DNA of 64,000 nucleotides, taken from the NCBI RefSeq assembly GCF_910577135.1, contig NZ_CAJTLL010000008.1, positions 31,248 through 95,247 of the forward strand, written 5' to 3'. The DNA comes from an uncultured Helicobacter sp. (GTDB taxonomy: Bacteria > Campylobacterota > Campylobacteria > Campylobacterales > Helicobacteraceae). Position numbers and translations under genes: made by a program. The notes beneath the pieces were generated by a model that had not been told where the DNA came from, ran no database searches, and saw nothing but the letters and a program-made list of their open reading frames with translations. Shown here piece by piece: positions 1-7,966 of this stretch (position 1 is its first letter; each line of letters begins with the position of its first letter).

Positions 1-252
1 GGTAGCAAATATGATATTGTTAGCCGCTCCTTTGCACCAAAGCACGGCGTGGCAGAAGACCCTGTATGTGGAAGTGGGCATTGTCATCTTGTGCCGCTGT
101 GGAGTGAGATTCTTAATAGGGCAAAAATCACTGCCTACCAAGCTTCAAAACGTGGTGGGGTGCTGTATTGTGAATATCAAAAAGAGCGGGTAAAACTCGC
201 AGGTAAGGCGTATTTGTATTCGATTAATGATATACAAAATCTCTCATCATAA
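1..252 (+). CDS. PhzF family isomerase/epimerase, C-terminal part
   Basis: The gene is open from the left window edge in frame 1 and ends at TAA 250-252, so about the last 83 residues are visible. The segment EDPVCGSGHCH followed by YQASKRGG and a late basic/AGKAYLYS stretch is the typical C-terminal signature of PhzF-like proteins, which have a diaminopimelate-epimerase-type fold. Family members are putative isomerases; the substrate cannot be inferred here. The next gene starts 22 bases downstream on the same strand, so they may be co-transcribed. The N-terminal half, with the catalytic Glu region, lies outside the window. Confidence 0.8.
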   Translation, partial: GSKYDIVSRSFAPKHGVAEDPVCGSGHCHLVPLWSEILNRAKITAYQASKRGGVLYCEYQKERVKLAGKAYLYSINDIQNLSS

Positions 253-274
253 TGCAAGACAAAAGGATTAACTA

Positions 275-1558
275 ATGAAAAATATTGTGTATAAAATCCT
301 CTCGCTTAAACCTAATGAATGGAAGATTCTAATATGTGCGACTTTGTTTATATTCATACTCTTTGCAAGTTATGCGACCTTGCGTCCTATACGCGATACG
401 CTAGGGATTCACAACGCAGAGGAACATCTCAAATGGCTGTTTTTAGGGACTTTTATCGCTACAATATGTGCCTCACTTTTTGCTATGTTTTTAAGCGGAA
501 GTATGAAGCGAAAGCGTTATGTGGATATAATTTTTAGCTTCTTTGCGCTGAATCTGCTAGGGTTTTTTATCGCTCTGCTTGTGCTTGATGAGGAGAGTAG
601 GGGCTTTACATATTTGAGCTGGATTTTTTATATTTGGGTGAGTGTGTTTAATCTCTTTATTATCTCAAGTGCGTGGAGTTTGCTTGCCGATGTATTTAGC
701 AAAGAGCGGAGTAAAAGGCTTTTTGGCATTATCTCTACTGGGGCGAGTTTGGGGAGCATTCTAGGGAGTTTAGGCGTTAGCATTTTAAGCAAATATATTA
801 GCATTCATCATTTTATTTTTGTTGCTTTGTCTTTGCTACTTTTGGCAATCCTTGTAGAGAAGCTATTGCTTAGAGAATCTTATCATCTCCTAAACGATGA
901 GGCACAAAAGCAGGATTTTTGTGCGAGGTTTGAAAACCCCATAGGCTCTAAAAATCCTTTTAGTGGCATTGCTATTATCCTTAAAAGCAAATATCTCTTA
1001 GCCTTTGTGGGCTTTATTTTGCTGCTGACAAGCGTCTCTACTTTTTTATATATGGAGCAAGCGCGTATCATCAAAGCACTTTTCCCTACCAAAGAAGCGC
1101 GAATGGCTGCCTTTGCGAATATTGACTTCATCGTGCAAACTCTAAGCTTTATTATCCAAATCTTTTTTACGGCAAAAATCGTTGAATGTTTGGGCTTAAA
1201 ATGGCTTTTATCTATGCTTGGCTTTGTGATTAGCATAGGTTTTATTATCTTGGCTTTCACACACCCTGCGTTTTTGCCTTTCATCATTGTGATGTGTATA
1301 AGGAGAGTGGGTGAATATGCCTTAGTCAAGCCCGGGCGCGAAATGCTCTTTGTGCCACTTGATTCTAATGCTAAGTATAAAGTAAAAAACTTTTTAGACA
1401 CGGTGGTGTATCGTGGCGGCGATGCACTCTCCGCACAGATTGAAGGGGCTTTGGTAAAAATAAGTGTGAGTGCAGTGCTTTTATGCGGGGCAATTATTTC
1501 TTTTGTGTGGGGATTATTGGGGCTTTTCTTGGCAAAAAAATATGATGAGAGCCAATGA
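275..1558 (+). CDS. NTT/MFS-like permease (NTP/NDP exchanger-like)
   Basis: This 427-residue protein is hydrophobic, with about 12 predicted membrane segments. The early RPIRDTLGI motif after the first helix and the SAWSLLADVFSKERSKRLFG stretch are typical of the NTT/Tlc-related branch annotated as NTP/NDP exchange transporters or MFS transporters in free-living bacteria. Transport substrate is unknown; family resemblance does not prove nucleotide exchange. The ATG follows an AAGGA-type ribosome site. It lies just downstream of the PhzF-like gene and is followed by 125 noncoding bases before yceI. Confidence 0.7.
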   Translation: MKNIVYKILSLKPNEWKILICATLFIFILFASYATLRPIRDTLGIHNAEEHLKWLFLGTFIATICASLFAMFLSGSMKRKRYVDIIFSFFALNLLGFFIALLVLDEESRGFTYLSWIFYIWVSVFNLFIISSAWSLLADVFSKERSKRLFGIISTGASLGSILGSLGVSILSKYISIHHFIFVALSLLLLAILVEKLLLRESYHLLNDEAQKQDFCARFENPIGSKNPFSGIAIILKSKYLLAFVGFILLLTSVSTFLYMEQARIIKALFPTKEARMAAFANIDFIVQTLSFIIQIFFTAKIVECLGLKWLLSMLGFVISIGFIILAFTHPAFLPFIIVMCIRRVGEYALVKPGREMLFVPLDSNAKYKVKNFLDTVVYRGGDALSAQIEGALVKISVSAVLLCGAIISFVWGLLGLFLAKKYDESQ

Positions 1559-1683
1559 GAGGAGATTACTAGGGGGCTGCATTTTGATGTTTTGCCCCAA
1601 AATATAAAATCCTGTAATATTTATACTCAATTTGTCTTACAAAGATAGAATCAAAACTTCAACAAAATTTTTAAGGAGAATTT

Positions 1684-2235
1684 ATGAGAAAAATAGCATT
1701 TTGTGCGGCAGTTGGATTACTATGTGGCTCTTGGCTTATGGCGACAGAATATGTGGTCGATGCGAGTCACTCATCAGTGGATTTTAGCGTGAAGCATATG
1801 TCTGTGAGCAATGTCAAAGGAAGCTTCAATAAGTTTAGAGGGGCACTTGAGATCGATGGTAAAACTATCAAGGCACTTAATGGTGAAGTGCAAATCGCTT
1901 CTATCAATACCAATAGCGATAAGCGCGATAAACACTTGAATGCTGATGACTTCTTTGATTCTAAAAAGTTTCCTACAGCTACATTGACACTTGTAAAACA
2001 TAATGGCAAAAAGCTTGATGCAAATATCACTATGAGGGGTATAACTAAGCAAGTAACCTTTAATGTAGAATTAAATGGTCCTGTGAAACACCCAAAAACA
2101 AACAAAGACATAGTGGCACTTACATTAGAAGGCAAACTCAATCGTAAAGATTTTGGCATTGGCACCAATACAGGCAATGCTATGGTAAGCGATAATGTCA
2201 ATATAAAAATCGAGCTAGAAGCAGAACAAAAATAA
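1684..2235 (+). CDS. yceI: YceI family periplasmic protein
   Basis: This 183-residue protein starts with a clear Sec signal peptide (about residues 1-20, ending LMA). The mature part begins TEYVVDASHSSVDFSVKHM and contains GSFNKFRGALEID and DFFDSKKFPTATL, all classical YceI features. YceI proteins form a periplasmic lipocalin-like barrel that binds polyisoprenoid-type or amphiphilic ligands. The physiological role in Helicobacter is not settled. An AAGGAG ribosome site precedes ATG 1684. The gene stands alone; a hairpin 22 bases after the stop probably ends the transcript. Confidence 0.9.
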   Translation: MRKIAFCAAVGLLCGSWLMATEYVVDASHSSVDFSVKHMSVSNVKGSFNKFRGALEIDGKTIKALNGEVQIASINTNSDKRDKHLNADDFFDSKKFPTATLTLVKHNGKKLDANITMRGITKQVTFNVELNGPVKHPKTNKDIVALTLEGKLNRKDFGIGTNTGNAMVSDNVNIKIELEAEQK

Positions 2236-2256
2236 TTTTGCCTCATCATTTTTTAC

Positions 2257-2281
2257 AAGATTCTCTAATTAAGGGAATCTT
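2257..2281 (+). terminator. Hairpin after yceI built from AAGATTC/GAATCTT
   Basis: AAGATTC (2257-2263) and GAATCTT (2275-2281) are perfect inverted repeats, with two more inner pairs. The hairpin sits 22 bases after the yceI stop. No T-run follows, so Rho-independent action is uncertain. The arms contain the GATTC word that is common throughout the window. Confidence 0.4.
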
Positions 2282-2514
2282 ACCTCCCTTACTCCCTAAA
2301 ATATTCAAACACATATCATTGTTATAAGCAAATGCTTCATTCTTATCATTGCAAGCACCTACCGCTTACACTTTGATTCACAAAGCTTGCAGCTGTATTA
2401 TACAAACTCATCAGCTTCTATTCACACATTTGTAGGCACCAAAACCTCCATTATCTATTCTTAAAGCCACCATAGCGTGGTTTCTCCTTTTCCACCTGTA
2501 TTAATCAAGCGCAA

Positions 2515-3226
2515 CTTGGCAAACAAATGCAAGATTCTAGCAAAAAGGCGATTTTTAGAGCCATTGATGGAAATTTAAGAAGACTACAAAGCGATTATAT
2601 CGATATTTATATCCAGCACAGAGTGGATACAGATACGCCTATTGAGGAAGTTACACAGACTATGAGTAAGCTTATCAAAATGGAAAAAATTCGCGGCTGG
2701 GGCTTGAGCGGAGCAGCGGCAAACTATACAAAGAACACATAGAATCCGCCATTTAAGCGTGGTGCAAAGCCAATATTCTATGGCGTTTAGAGAGCTAGAA
2801 TCTAATGGAGTGCTTGATATATACCAAAAGCTCAATATCGCATTTGTGGCGTATTCTCCGCTTGATAGAGGCTTTTTGACAAGGCTACGGATATCGGAGC
2901 GATTTTCCACGTCTTGGCCCTGAACTTTAGAGGCAAATCAAGAGGTGATTACATTTATCAAAAATGTGGCAGATTCTAAAAGTGTGATGAGAAAAAAGGC
3001 GAGTATCGCGCAAATTTTACTCGCGTGGCTGCTCTCACAAAGAAACTTCATCATTCCCATACCAGAAACGACTAAAATACGGCGTTTGGGTGAGAATCTT
3101 AATGCCTCGCTGATTAGCTTTAGTAAGGCTGAGCTTGATGAAATCAATGCAAATTTAAGCAAAATAACTATCGTAGGTGAGCGATACGCACCCGGTAGCG
3201 ATGCGACTAAAAGCGTGGGGTTGTGA
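2515..3226 (+). pseudogene. Aldo/keto reductase remnant
   Basis: Three reading-frame pieces together resemble the middle and end of a Tas/YajO-type aldo/keto reductase. Piece one (from about 2515 to 2740, frame 1) reads IDIYIQHRVDTDTPIEEV. Piece two (about 2756-2930, frame 2) contains VAYSPLDRG. Piece three (2945-3226, frame 2) ends in KITIVGERYAPGS, closely matching the end of the intact reductase at 7967-9091. In-frame stops and at least two frame changes (near 2730-2756 and 2880-2940) separate the pieces, and the N-terminal third with the cofactor and catalytic Asp/Tyr region is missing. It is a decayed paralogue of the nearby reductases. Confidence 0.8.
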
Positions 3227-3336
3227 GATGCCTACCAACAAGCCCATTAATATGTAGCAAAAGAAACTGCTTGAGCTAGAATCTTGCAAGCAGGAAGGGG
3301 GTTGTGAAAAGTCAAAGTTTTATTGCAAAATGTGTA

Positions 3337-3380
3337 TTGACAAATTGTTTTTTTTTTTTTGATAGAGTAAATTTTATATT
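3337..3380 (+). promoter_or_regulatory. Promoter region with 13-T tract
   Basis: TTGACA (3337-3342) is followed by AATTG and a run of 13 T (3348-3360), then an AT-rich stretch with TAGAGT or TATATT as possible -10 elements. The tract lies between the -35 and -10 candidates of the gene at 3402. Slippage in such a spacer changes promoter strength in H. pylori outer-membrane protein genes, so transcriptional phase variation is possible here. The exact -10 is not certain. Confidence 0.4.
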
Positions 3381-3401
3381 TCACATAATAAGGAAAAACT
3401 A

Positions 3402-3836
3402 ATGAAGCTAAATGATGAAATATGCGAATTTTTACGCACAAAGGCAGGAGAAGAAGCGGCAAAACTTGGCATTGATATAAGCTTTGCTGTGGTTGATGAA
3501 AGCGGAATTTTGAAGCTTTTTCAAAGATTTGGCGAGGCACTCTTAATCAGTGTGAATCTCGTGCTTAAAAAGGCTTACACAGCTGTGATTACGCGTTCAA
3601 AGACAAAAGATGTCGCCGCTTGGGCAAAGGAGGGCGGTGCTTTGATGGGTATACATACCACAAGCAAGCAGATTTGTTTAGTCGCAGGGGGCTATCCGCT
3701 TTTTGCAGGGGAAAGGCTTATTGGCGGCATAGGCGTTGGCGGAGGAAGCGAGGCTGAAGATTTACAAATCGCAGAAGCCCTGCTAGAAGCCTTTAAGGAA
3801 CGTTATGGAAACTCAATTGACAGGATAAATTTTTGA
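3402..3836 (+). CDS. GlcG/HbpS family (DUF336) protein
   Basis: This 144-residue protein has no signal peptide. It shows the family pattern: AAKLGIDISFAVVDESGILKLF near the start, AYTAVITRSKTKD in the middle, and PLFAGERLIGGIGVGGGS followed by a helical end. GlcG/HbpS proteins form octamers; some Gram-positive members bind haem and sense redox stress, while in proteobacteria many sit next to glycolate or oxidoreductase genes. Function here is inferred only from the redox neighbourhood. AAGGA precedes ATG 3402, and a 13-T tract lies in the promoter. Confidence 0.8.
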   Translation: MKLNDEICEFLRTKAGEEAAKLGIDISFAVVDESGILKLFQRFGEALLISVNLVLKKAYTAVITRSKTKDVAAWAKEGGALMGIHTTSKQICLVAGGYPLFAGERLIGGIGVGGGSEAEDLQIAEALLEAFKERYGNSIDRINF

Positions 3837-3926
3837 TTGCAATCTTTGCACGATTCAATATTTTCACTCAAATAATAGGTTTTCAGGCACATTGGATATC
3901 AGCTAGAGATTTAAAGGAAGTAATCA

Positions 3927-4392
3927 ATGAAATTTCTCATCTCTTTGCTACGTTAAGCACGATAGGCTTTTTATAGTCGCTTTGAGCGGGGTTATGCTAT
4001 TTTTCACTTTGATTTTGGCAGGGCGGAATTTTGCATAGATGGCTGGGATTAGCGATGATTATTGCTGTGATTTTGCATATTTGGGTGAATTTTAACGCTT
4101 TGAAAAAGTATTTTCACAAAAAGCAAATTTTAATGGTAATTTTAGCTTTTGCATTAAGCCTAACCGTTGTTTTGACATTGCTTCAAATCCTAACAAAGAG
4201 CTTTTTTTGGCGATTCGCACAATCAAATTTAAATGACATTTTAAAACTTTTGCAAACAGACCAACGAGCATTTTTTCATATTTTATTACCCACAATCATT
4301 TCATTTTTACGCCCGATATGAGCTTTGTTGAGTTTATAAAGGCAAATGAACTTGATGAAGATGAAGTAATCAAAGTGATTTTGACAAAATAA
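3927..4392 (+). pseudogene. DUF4405-like membrane protein, frameshifted
   Basis: Joined across frames, the region encodes a short membrane protein of the DUF4405 type: a first helix (STIGF...VALSGVMLFF), then GGILHRWLGLAMIIAVILHIWVNF with the haem-type His residues, a further helix, and an acidic end EFIKANELDEDEVIKVILTK. The frame breaks near 3945, 3975, 4030 and 4310, so no full-length product is possible. Relatives often lie beside flavodoxins or reductases and resemble cytochrome b561-type electron carriers. Its decay next to the intact redox genes suggests partial loss of a membrane electron-transfer module. Confidence 0.65.
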
Positions 4393-4406
4393 TATAATCT
4401 TTCCCC

Positions 4407-4437
4407 TTGACAAACACCAAGTGTCAGGCTTTATAAT
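4407..4437 (+). promoter_or_regulatory. MerR-type promoter copy 1 (19-bp spacer)
   Basis: TTGACA at 4407-4412 and TATAAT at 4432-4437 are separated by exactly 19 bp. The spacer contains ACAC-CAA-GTGT, whose dyad centre lies about 12 bases from the start of the -35 box, as in MerR- and SoxR-type promoters. It drives the gene at 4536, with a leader of roughly 95 bases. Three near-identical copies lie at 6064, 7895 and 13106. Confidence 0.75.
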
Positions 4438-4535
4438 ATCACGCAATCTTTTCTATCTTTTGGCACAAGAGCCAGACGCGGTGTTTTAAACACAATAGCA
4501 AAAGCATAGATTAAGGACTTTGAGCAAGGAGATTG

Positions 4536-5453
4536 ATGGACACACATAAAAAGCAGCAGAGGTTAAAAAGCGTGCATCGCAGGGCATTTATGGCAGATTC
4601 TATAAAACTCGCTGGCTTGGCAGCACTTGGCTTAAGCTCAAGCCCTCTCTTATCCGCCTCAATGCAAAATATCACACAACACACACAAGGAGCGACAATG
4701 CAACTCACACCAACGGCACAGCAAAACTTCAACCAACTTTTTGGAAATATCGATAATGAGCTATCACAGAGCGACCCGGAGTTTTTTAGCAATTATGTCA
4801 ATTTTGCCTTTGATGAAGTCATAGCAGAATCTGCCCTCAATCTGCGAGAGCGGCTGATGATTATCATCGCTGCCCTTGTGGCAATCCCGGCTTTAGGGGA
4901 GTTTCAAAACATCTTAAGAGCGGCTTTGAAAAATGGCGTGAAGCCAAAAGCAATTAAGGAGATTCTCTATCAAGCCACGCCCTATGTGGGTATGGGTAAG
5001 AGCCTTGATTTTATACAATCGTGCAATGCAATCTTTAAGGAGGAAGGCATTAACCTACCTCTAAAACCTCAAGGCACGACTACTAGGACAAATCGCTTTG
5101 AGAAGGGTTTAGAGACACAAAGGAGGCTTTTTGGAGCAGCAATCGATAAGGGCAATGCTAATGCACCAAAGGACTATCAGCACATAAGGCGATTTTTAAG
5201 TAGTAATTGCTTTGGGGATTATTACACAAGGGGCGGACTTGACTTGCCTTTTAGGGAGCTTTTAACCTTTGTGTATATTTTAGCCATGGGTGGGGCAGAG
5301 TCGCAGCTCAAAGGGCATATACAAGGCAATCTCAATATCGGCAATGACAGGGCAAAACTCATCGCCGTTGTTACCGCTCTCGTGCCCTACATCGGCTACC
5401 CTCGAAGTCTCAATGCGTTGAATGCGATTGATGAGGTAATGGGAGTAAAGTAA
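4536..5453 (+). CDS. Tat-exported carboxymuconolactone decarboxylase-like protein
   Basis: This 305-residue protein starts with a twin-arginine-type signal (HRRAFM, a hydrophobic helix, then LLSASM). It contains two carboxymuconolactone-decarboxylase (CMD) alpha-helical units, about residues 75-150 and 215-300, each with an LRERLM or FRELLTFV helix. The AhpD-type CxxC is absent, so an AhpD-like thiol peroxidase role is unlikely. Function is unknown beyond a likely cofactor-free role on a quinone- or lactone-like substrate. ATG 4536 has AAGGAG at 4526-4531; an upstream TTG at 4533 is too close to that site. It is under MerR-type promoter copy 1. Confidence 0.75.
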   Translation: MDTHKKQQRLKSVHRRAFMADSIKLAGLAALGLSSSPLLSASMQNITQHTQGATMQLTPTAQQNFNQLFGNIDNELSQSDPEFFSNYVNFAFDEVIAESALNLRERLMIIIAALVAIPALGEFQNILRAALKNGVKPKAIKEILYQATPYVGMGKSLDFIQSCNAIFKEEGINLPLKPQGTTTRTNRFEKGLETQRRLFGAAIDKGNANAPKDYQHIRRFLSSNCFGDYYTRGGLDLPFRELLTFVYILAMGGAESQLKGHIQGNLNIGNDRAKLIAVVTALVPYIGYPRSLNALNAIDEVMGVK

Positions 5454-5506
5454 GGGGCCAAACTATAACATTCATCTTTGCATGCGGGGGTAGTCTTTCA
5501 ATCCTA

Positions 5507-5534
5507 CAATAGAGATTCTAAAGAATCTCTATTG
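5507..5534 (+). terminator. Perfect 12-bp hairpin (GATTC word)
   Basis: CAATAGAGATTC (5507-5518) and GAATCTCTATTG (5523-5534) are perfect inverted repeats around TAAA. The hairpin lies 53 bases after the upstream CDS stop and probably marks the transcript end, though no T-run follows. The arms hold an inverted pair of the AGATTC word. Confidence 0.45.
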
Positions 5535-5731
5535 ATAATCAAAGGAGTTATAAGTGTATCCTTCAGGTATTTTCTAAAGAAACTTCGTTTTGTGAGACTT
5601 TGTGGCACCATCAGCAAAGGCATAATAGATTGCAGAATCTTTGATATGGAGCCCTTACAAAAGCTTTTTGAAACTCTCTTTACTCAAAGACGAATCTCCC
5701 CAGCTATACCATATATCCCAAGTATTACCCT

Positions 5732-6020
5732 TTAAAATAGGTAAGTAAAATGATACATTTTAGCCCCTAGATTGAGCTTTTTTGCTGCAGCTTTATAGCA
5801 TGTTTTCAAGGCTTTGATTTTGGGCTTTATTTACGCTTTTTACTTCAAAGATGCGGATTCTATCCTTACAATCCTTGATGATAAAATCCGAATATGAGAA
5901 ATGATAACCCTCTAAACAATATTCAAATTTCAAATTAGATTGATAGGGGTAATTTTTCCCTAATATAAAAAAGATGTTGTGTAATCGTCATACATTCCCT
6001 CTGCAAGATTTAAGATATCA
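5732..6020 (-). pseudogene. Restriction helicase C-terminal remnant
   Basis: Read on the minus strand, frames here give LAEGMYDDYTTSFLY, an in-frame TAG, then GKNYPYQSNLKFEY, YSDFIIKDCKDRIRIFEVKS and, after a frame change near 5795, YKAAAKKLNLGAKMYHFTYLF ending at 5732. A partner-strand (D)FIIKD...IRIFEVKS segment like this is typical of the nuclease-like C-terminus of type III or DEAD-box restriction subunits. Only this end survives, with at least one stop and one frameshift. The rest of 5454-6124 shows no convincing gene; a plus-strand ORF at 5478-5735 overlaps it and looks spurious. Confidence 0.45.
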
Positions 6021-6063
6021 AAACATAGAATCATTAAAAATATAGGCAAACTATTGCACCCCC

Positions 6064-6094
6064 TTGACAAACACCTAGTGTCAGGCTTTATAAT
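6064..6094 (+). promoter_or_regulatory. MerR-type promoter copy 2 (19-bp spacer)
   Basis: TTGACA 6064-6069 and TATAAT 6089-6094 have a 19-bp spacer containing ACACCTAGTGT, a perfect dyad in this copy apart from the central bases. The start codon at 6125 is 30 bases downstream, with AAAGGAG in front. Confidence 0.8.
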
Positions 6095-6124
6095 GTTTCT
6101 TTGTAAATCTAAAAAGGAGTAAAA

Positions 6125-6688
6125 ATGAAAAATATTGTCCTGCTTTTGCTGCTATGTAGCAGCATTTTGTTTGCAGTAGAAGCGAGGGTAAAAACCCTTG
6201 TAATCGTCTCGCACCCCTACCCTGAAAGCTCATTTTTCATTAAAGCCTTAGAAAGTGCAGCAAGGAGCGTGAAAAATGTAGAAGTGCGTAATCTTGAAAG
6301 CCTCTATGGTTTTGATACAAGGGCGATTGATGGGACAAAAGAGCGGCAAATTACGTGTGAATTTCAAAGAATCGTCTTTTTATTTCCTACGCATTGGTTT
6401 AATATCACGCCGATGATGAAAGCTTATTTGAACGAAACTTGGGGTAGTGTGGGACCTGACTTGTGGAAGGGCAAAGAAATGCTTGTTGTCTCAACCGCAG
6501 GAGGCGGGGCAAGCACCTATGGCAAAAATGGCAGAGTGGGCATAGAATTAAAGGATATTTTTGTTTCGATGAAAGCAAGTGCGGATCACGCTGGAATGAC
6601 CTACCTCGAGCCTCTTGTGTTTCAAGGAATAAGCCGCAGTGCAATCAAAAACTATCAAAATGCTTTGATTCAAAGATTGAGCGAGTGA
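6125..6688 (+). CDS. Flavodoxin-fold NAD(P)H oxidoreductase with signal peptide
   Basis: This 187-residue protein has a Sec-type signal (MKNIVLLLLLCSSILFAVEA), then a flavodoxin-2 fold: VIVSHPYPESSFF phosphate-binding loop, FLFPTHWFNITPMMKAYLNE, and a TAGGGASTYG loop. The pattern matches KefF/MdaB/quinone-reductase-type FMN or FAD enzymes that reduce quinones with NAD(P)H. An exported member is unusual because reduced nicotinamide is not freely available in the periplasm. The signal could also act as a membrane anchor. It is driven by MerR-type promoter copy 2. Confidence 0.75.
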   Translation: MKNIVLLLLLCSSILFAVEARVKTLVIVSHPYPESSFFIKALESAARSVKNVEVRNLESLYGFDTRAIDGTKERQITCEFQRIVFLFPTHWFNITPMMKAYLNETWGSVGPDLWKGKEMLVVSTAGGGASTYGKNGRVGIELKDIFVSMKASADHAGMTYLEPLVFQGISRSAIKNYQNALIQRLSE

Positions 6689-6752
6689 AATAGCAGAGCT
6701 CTACGCCTATGTAATTTGCAAAAAGAGGCTGACTCCATAAATGATAGCAAAG

Positions 6753-6840
6753 TGGATTGCCGCGAAAGCGCTGCGGACTTTCTCGCAATGACAAATCCTA
6801 ATATCATCGCAAACATTCGCAAGGAATATAAAGCAATCCA
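6753..6840 (-). repeat. REP-like GTCATTGCGAG element
   Basis: On the minus strand, GTCATTGCGAG (6792-6782) runs to GCAATCCA (6760-6753). A second inverted GCAATCCA lies at 6833-6840 on the plus strand. The word pair GTCATTGCGAG...GCAATCCA marks a widespread family of short palindromic intergenic elements in many bacteria. It sits between the two flavodoxin-fold genes. Confidence 0.5.
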
Positions 6841-6857
6841 TACCAAAAGGAACAACG

Positions 6858-7340
6858 ATGAAAGATTTAGTCGCTTATTTCTCTGCCACAGGCATCACCA
6901 AAGATATAGCCAAAACCCTTGCAGATGTCGCAAATGCCGATATTTACGAGATACTGCCAAAAGAACCTTATAGTGTGGCGGATTTGGATTGGAATGATGA
7001 AAATTCTCGCACCAGCAAAGAATGCAAGGATAAATCCTCACGCCCTAAAATCGCCCAAAGTATCGACATATCGCCTTATGGACGGATTTTTGTGGGCTTT
7101 CCTATTTGGTGGTATCACGCACCCCATATCATCAATACCTTTTTAGAATCTCATAATTTTCACTCTAAAATCATCATTCCCTTTTGCACGAGCGGAGGCA
7201 GTGAGCTTGAAACCTGTATGAAATTTTTAAAAGATTCCGCTCCAAAAGCGGTGTTTCAACAGGACAAAAAATTTGATTTTGGCAGCAGCAGAGGCAGTAT
7301 AAGAAAATGGCTTGAGAGTTTGGAACAAGACAAGAAATAA
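6858..7340 (+). CDS. Flavodoxin family protein
   Basis: This 160-residue cytoplasmic protein begins LVAYFSATGITKDIAKTLAD, the FMN phosphate loop of flavodoxin_4-type proteins, and continues with VGFPIWWYHAPHIINTFLE and PFCTSGGSELE, which line the isoalloxazine site. It likely carries electrons or reduces quinone or nitro compounds using FMN. Unlike the gene before it, it has no signal peptide. AAGGAAC precedes ATG 6858. It may be transcribed from the upstream MerR-type promoter through the REP-like element, or separately. Confidence 0.8.
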   Translation: MKDLVAYFSATGITKDIAKTLADVANADIYEILPKEPYSVADLDWNDENSRTSKECKDKSSRPKIAQSIDISPYGRIFVGFPIWWYHAPHIINTFLESHNFHSKIIIPFCTSGGSELETCMKFLKDSAPKAVFQQDKKFDFGSSRGSIRKWLESLEQDKK

Positions 7341-7462
7341 GGTTATTTCCAAGCCTTGCGTGAAGCAATTATTGTTTATCAAATGAATGTATTAAATCAT
7401 TCATATATTGTATTGAGATAGGATTTCATAAAGGGCTTGAATATTATTTTTTGAAAAAATTT

Positions 7463-7855
7463 TTATTTCAATGTATTCGGTAAAATCGATGAATGTTTAT
7501 CATTATCAATAGTCTTAAAATTTCCTATAAAATATCTTTTTATATTTTTATTTTCTAAATAAAGTTGAATCATCTTACAATTTTCCAATAAAGTTATTTC
7601 AAAAAACGTTTTATGCCCGCTTTTGCTGTATTCAATAAAATGTGTATTATCTAATATTTCAATGTTCATTATATCACTTCGCCAATGATAATTTTGAAAA
7701 TCAGCCACCCTATTAAAAACATCTTTGATATAATGATTGATGATTTGATTTATATGTGATTTTGTCATCAGTTTTTTTAACCTTTTAGTAGATTCTGTGA
7801 TTGCAAAAGACTTTAAGTGATGCCTACATAAACTCCTCAATCTATATTCTAACAA
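7463..7855 (-). CDS. Hypothetical protein
   Basis: A minus-strand ORF of up to 130 residues; an internal ATG at about 7768 (MTKSHINQII) would give about 101 residues. Composition is rich in Asn, Ile and Lys, with alternating beta-like stretches (NIEILDNTHFIEYSKSGHKTFFEI) and no membrane segment or signal. I do not recognise the family. It lies between two promoters on the other strand and is AT-richer than its neighbours, which suggests acquisition. Confidence 0.45.
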   Translation of the reverse strand: MLEYRLRSLCRHHLKSFAITESTKRLKKLMTKSHINQIINHYIKDVFNRVADFQNYHWRSDIMNIEILDNTHFIEYSKSGHKTFFEITLLENCKMIQLYLENKNIKRYFIGNFKTIDNDKHSSILPNTLK

Positions 7856-7894
7856 TTCTAATTCTAATTTATGATCAATTTGAAATTTAACCCC

Positions 7895-7925
7895 TTGACA
7901 AACACCAAGTGTCAGGGCTTATAAT
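7895..7925 (+). promoter_or_regulatory. MerR-type promoter copy 3 (19-bp spacer)
   Basis: TTGACA 7895-7900 and TATAAT 7920-7925 have a 19-bp spacer with ACAC-CAA-GTGT. It differs from copy 1 by one base near the -10 (GGG instead of GGC). The reductase start codon is 41 bases downstream. Confidence 0.8.
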
Positions 7926-7966
7926 ACCTTTTGCTTTAAAGTAAGATTCTATAACAAGGGAGCAAT

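Noticed and set aside
5478..5735. 85-residue plus-strand ORF
   Set aside because: It starts inside a hairpin region, has no ribosome site and overlaps the minus-strand restriction remnant; composition does not look like a real protein.
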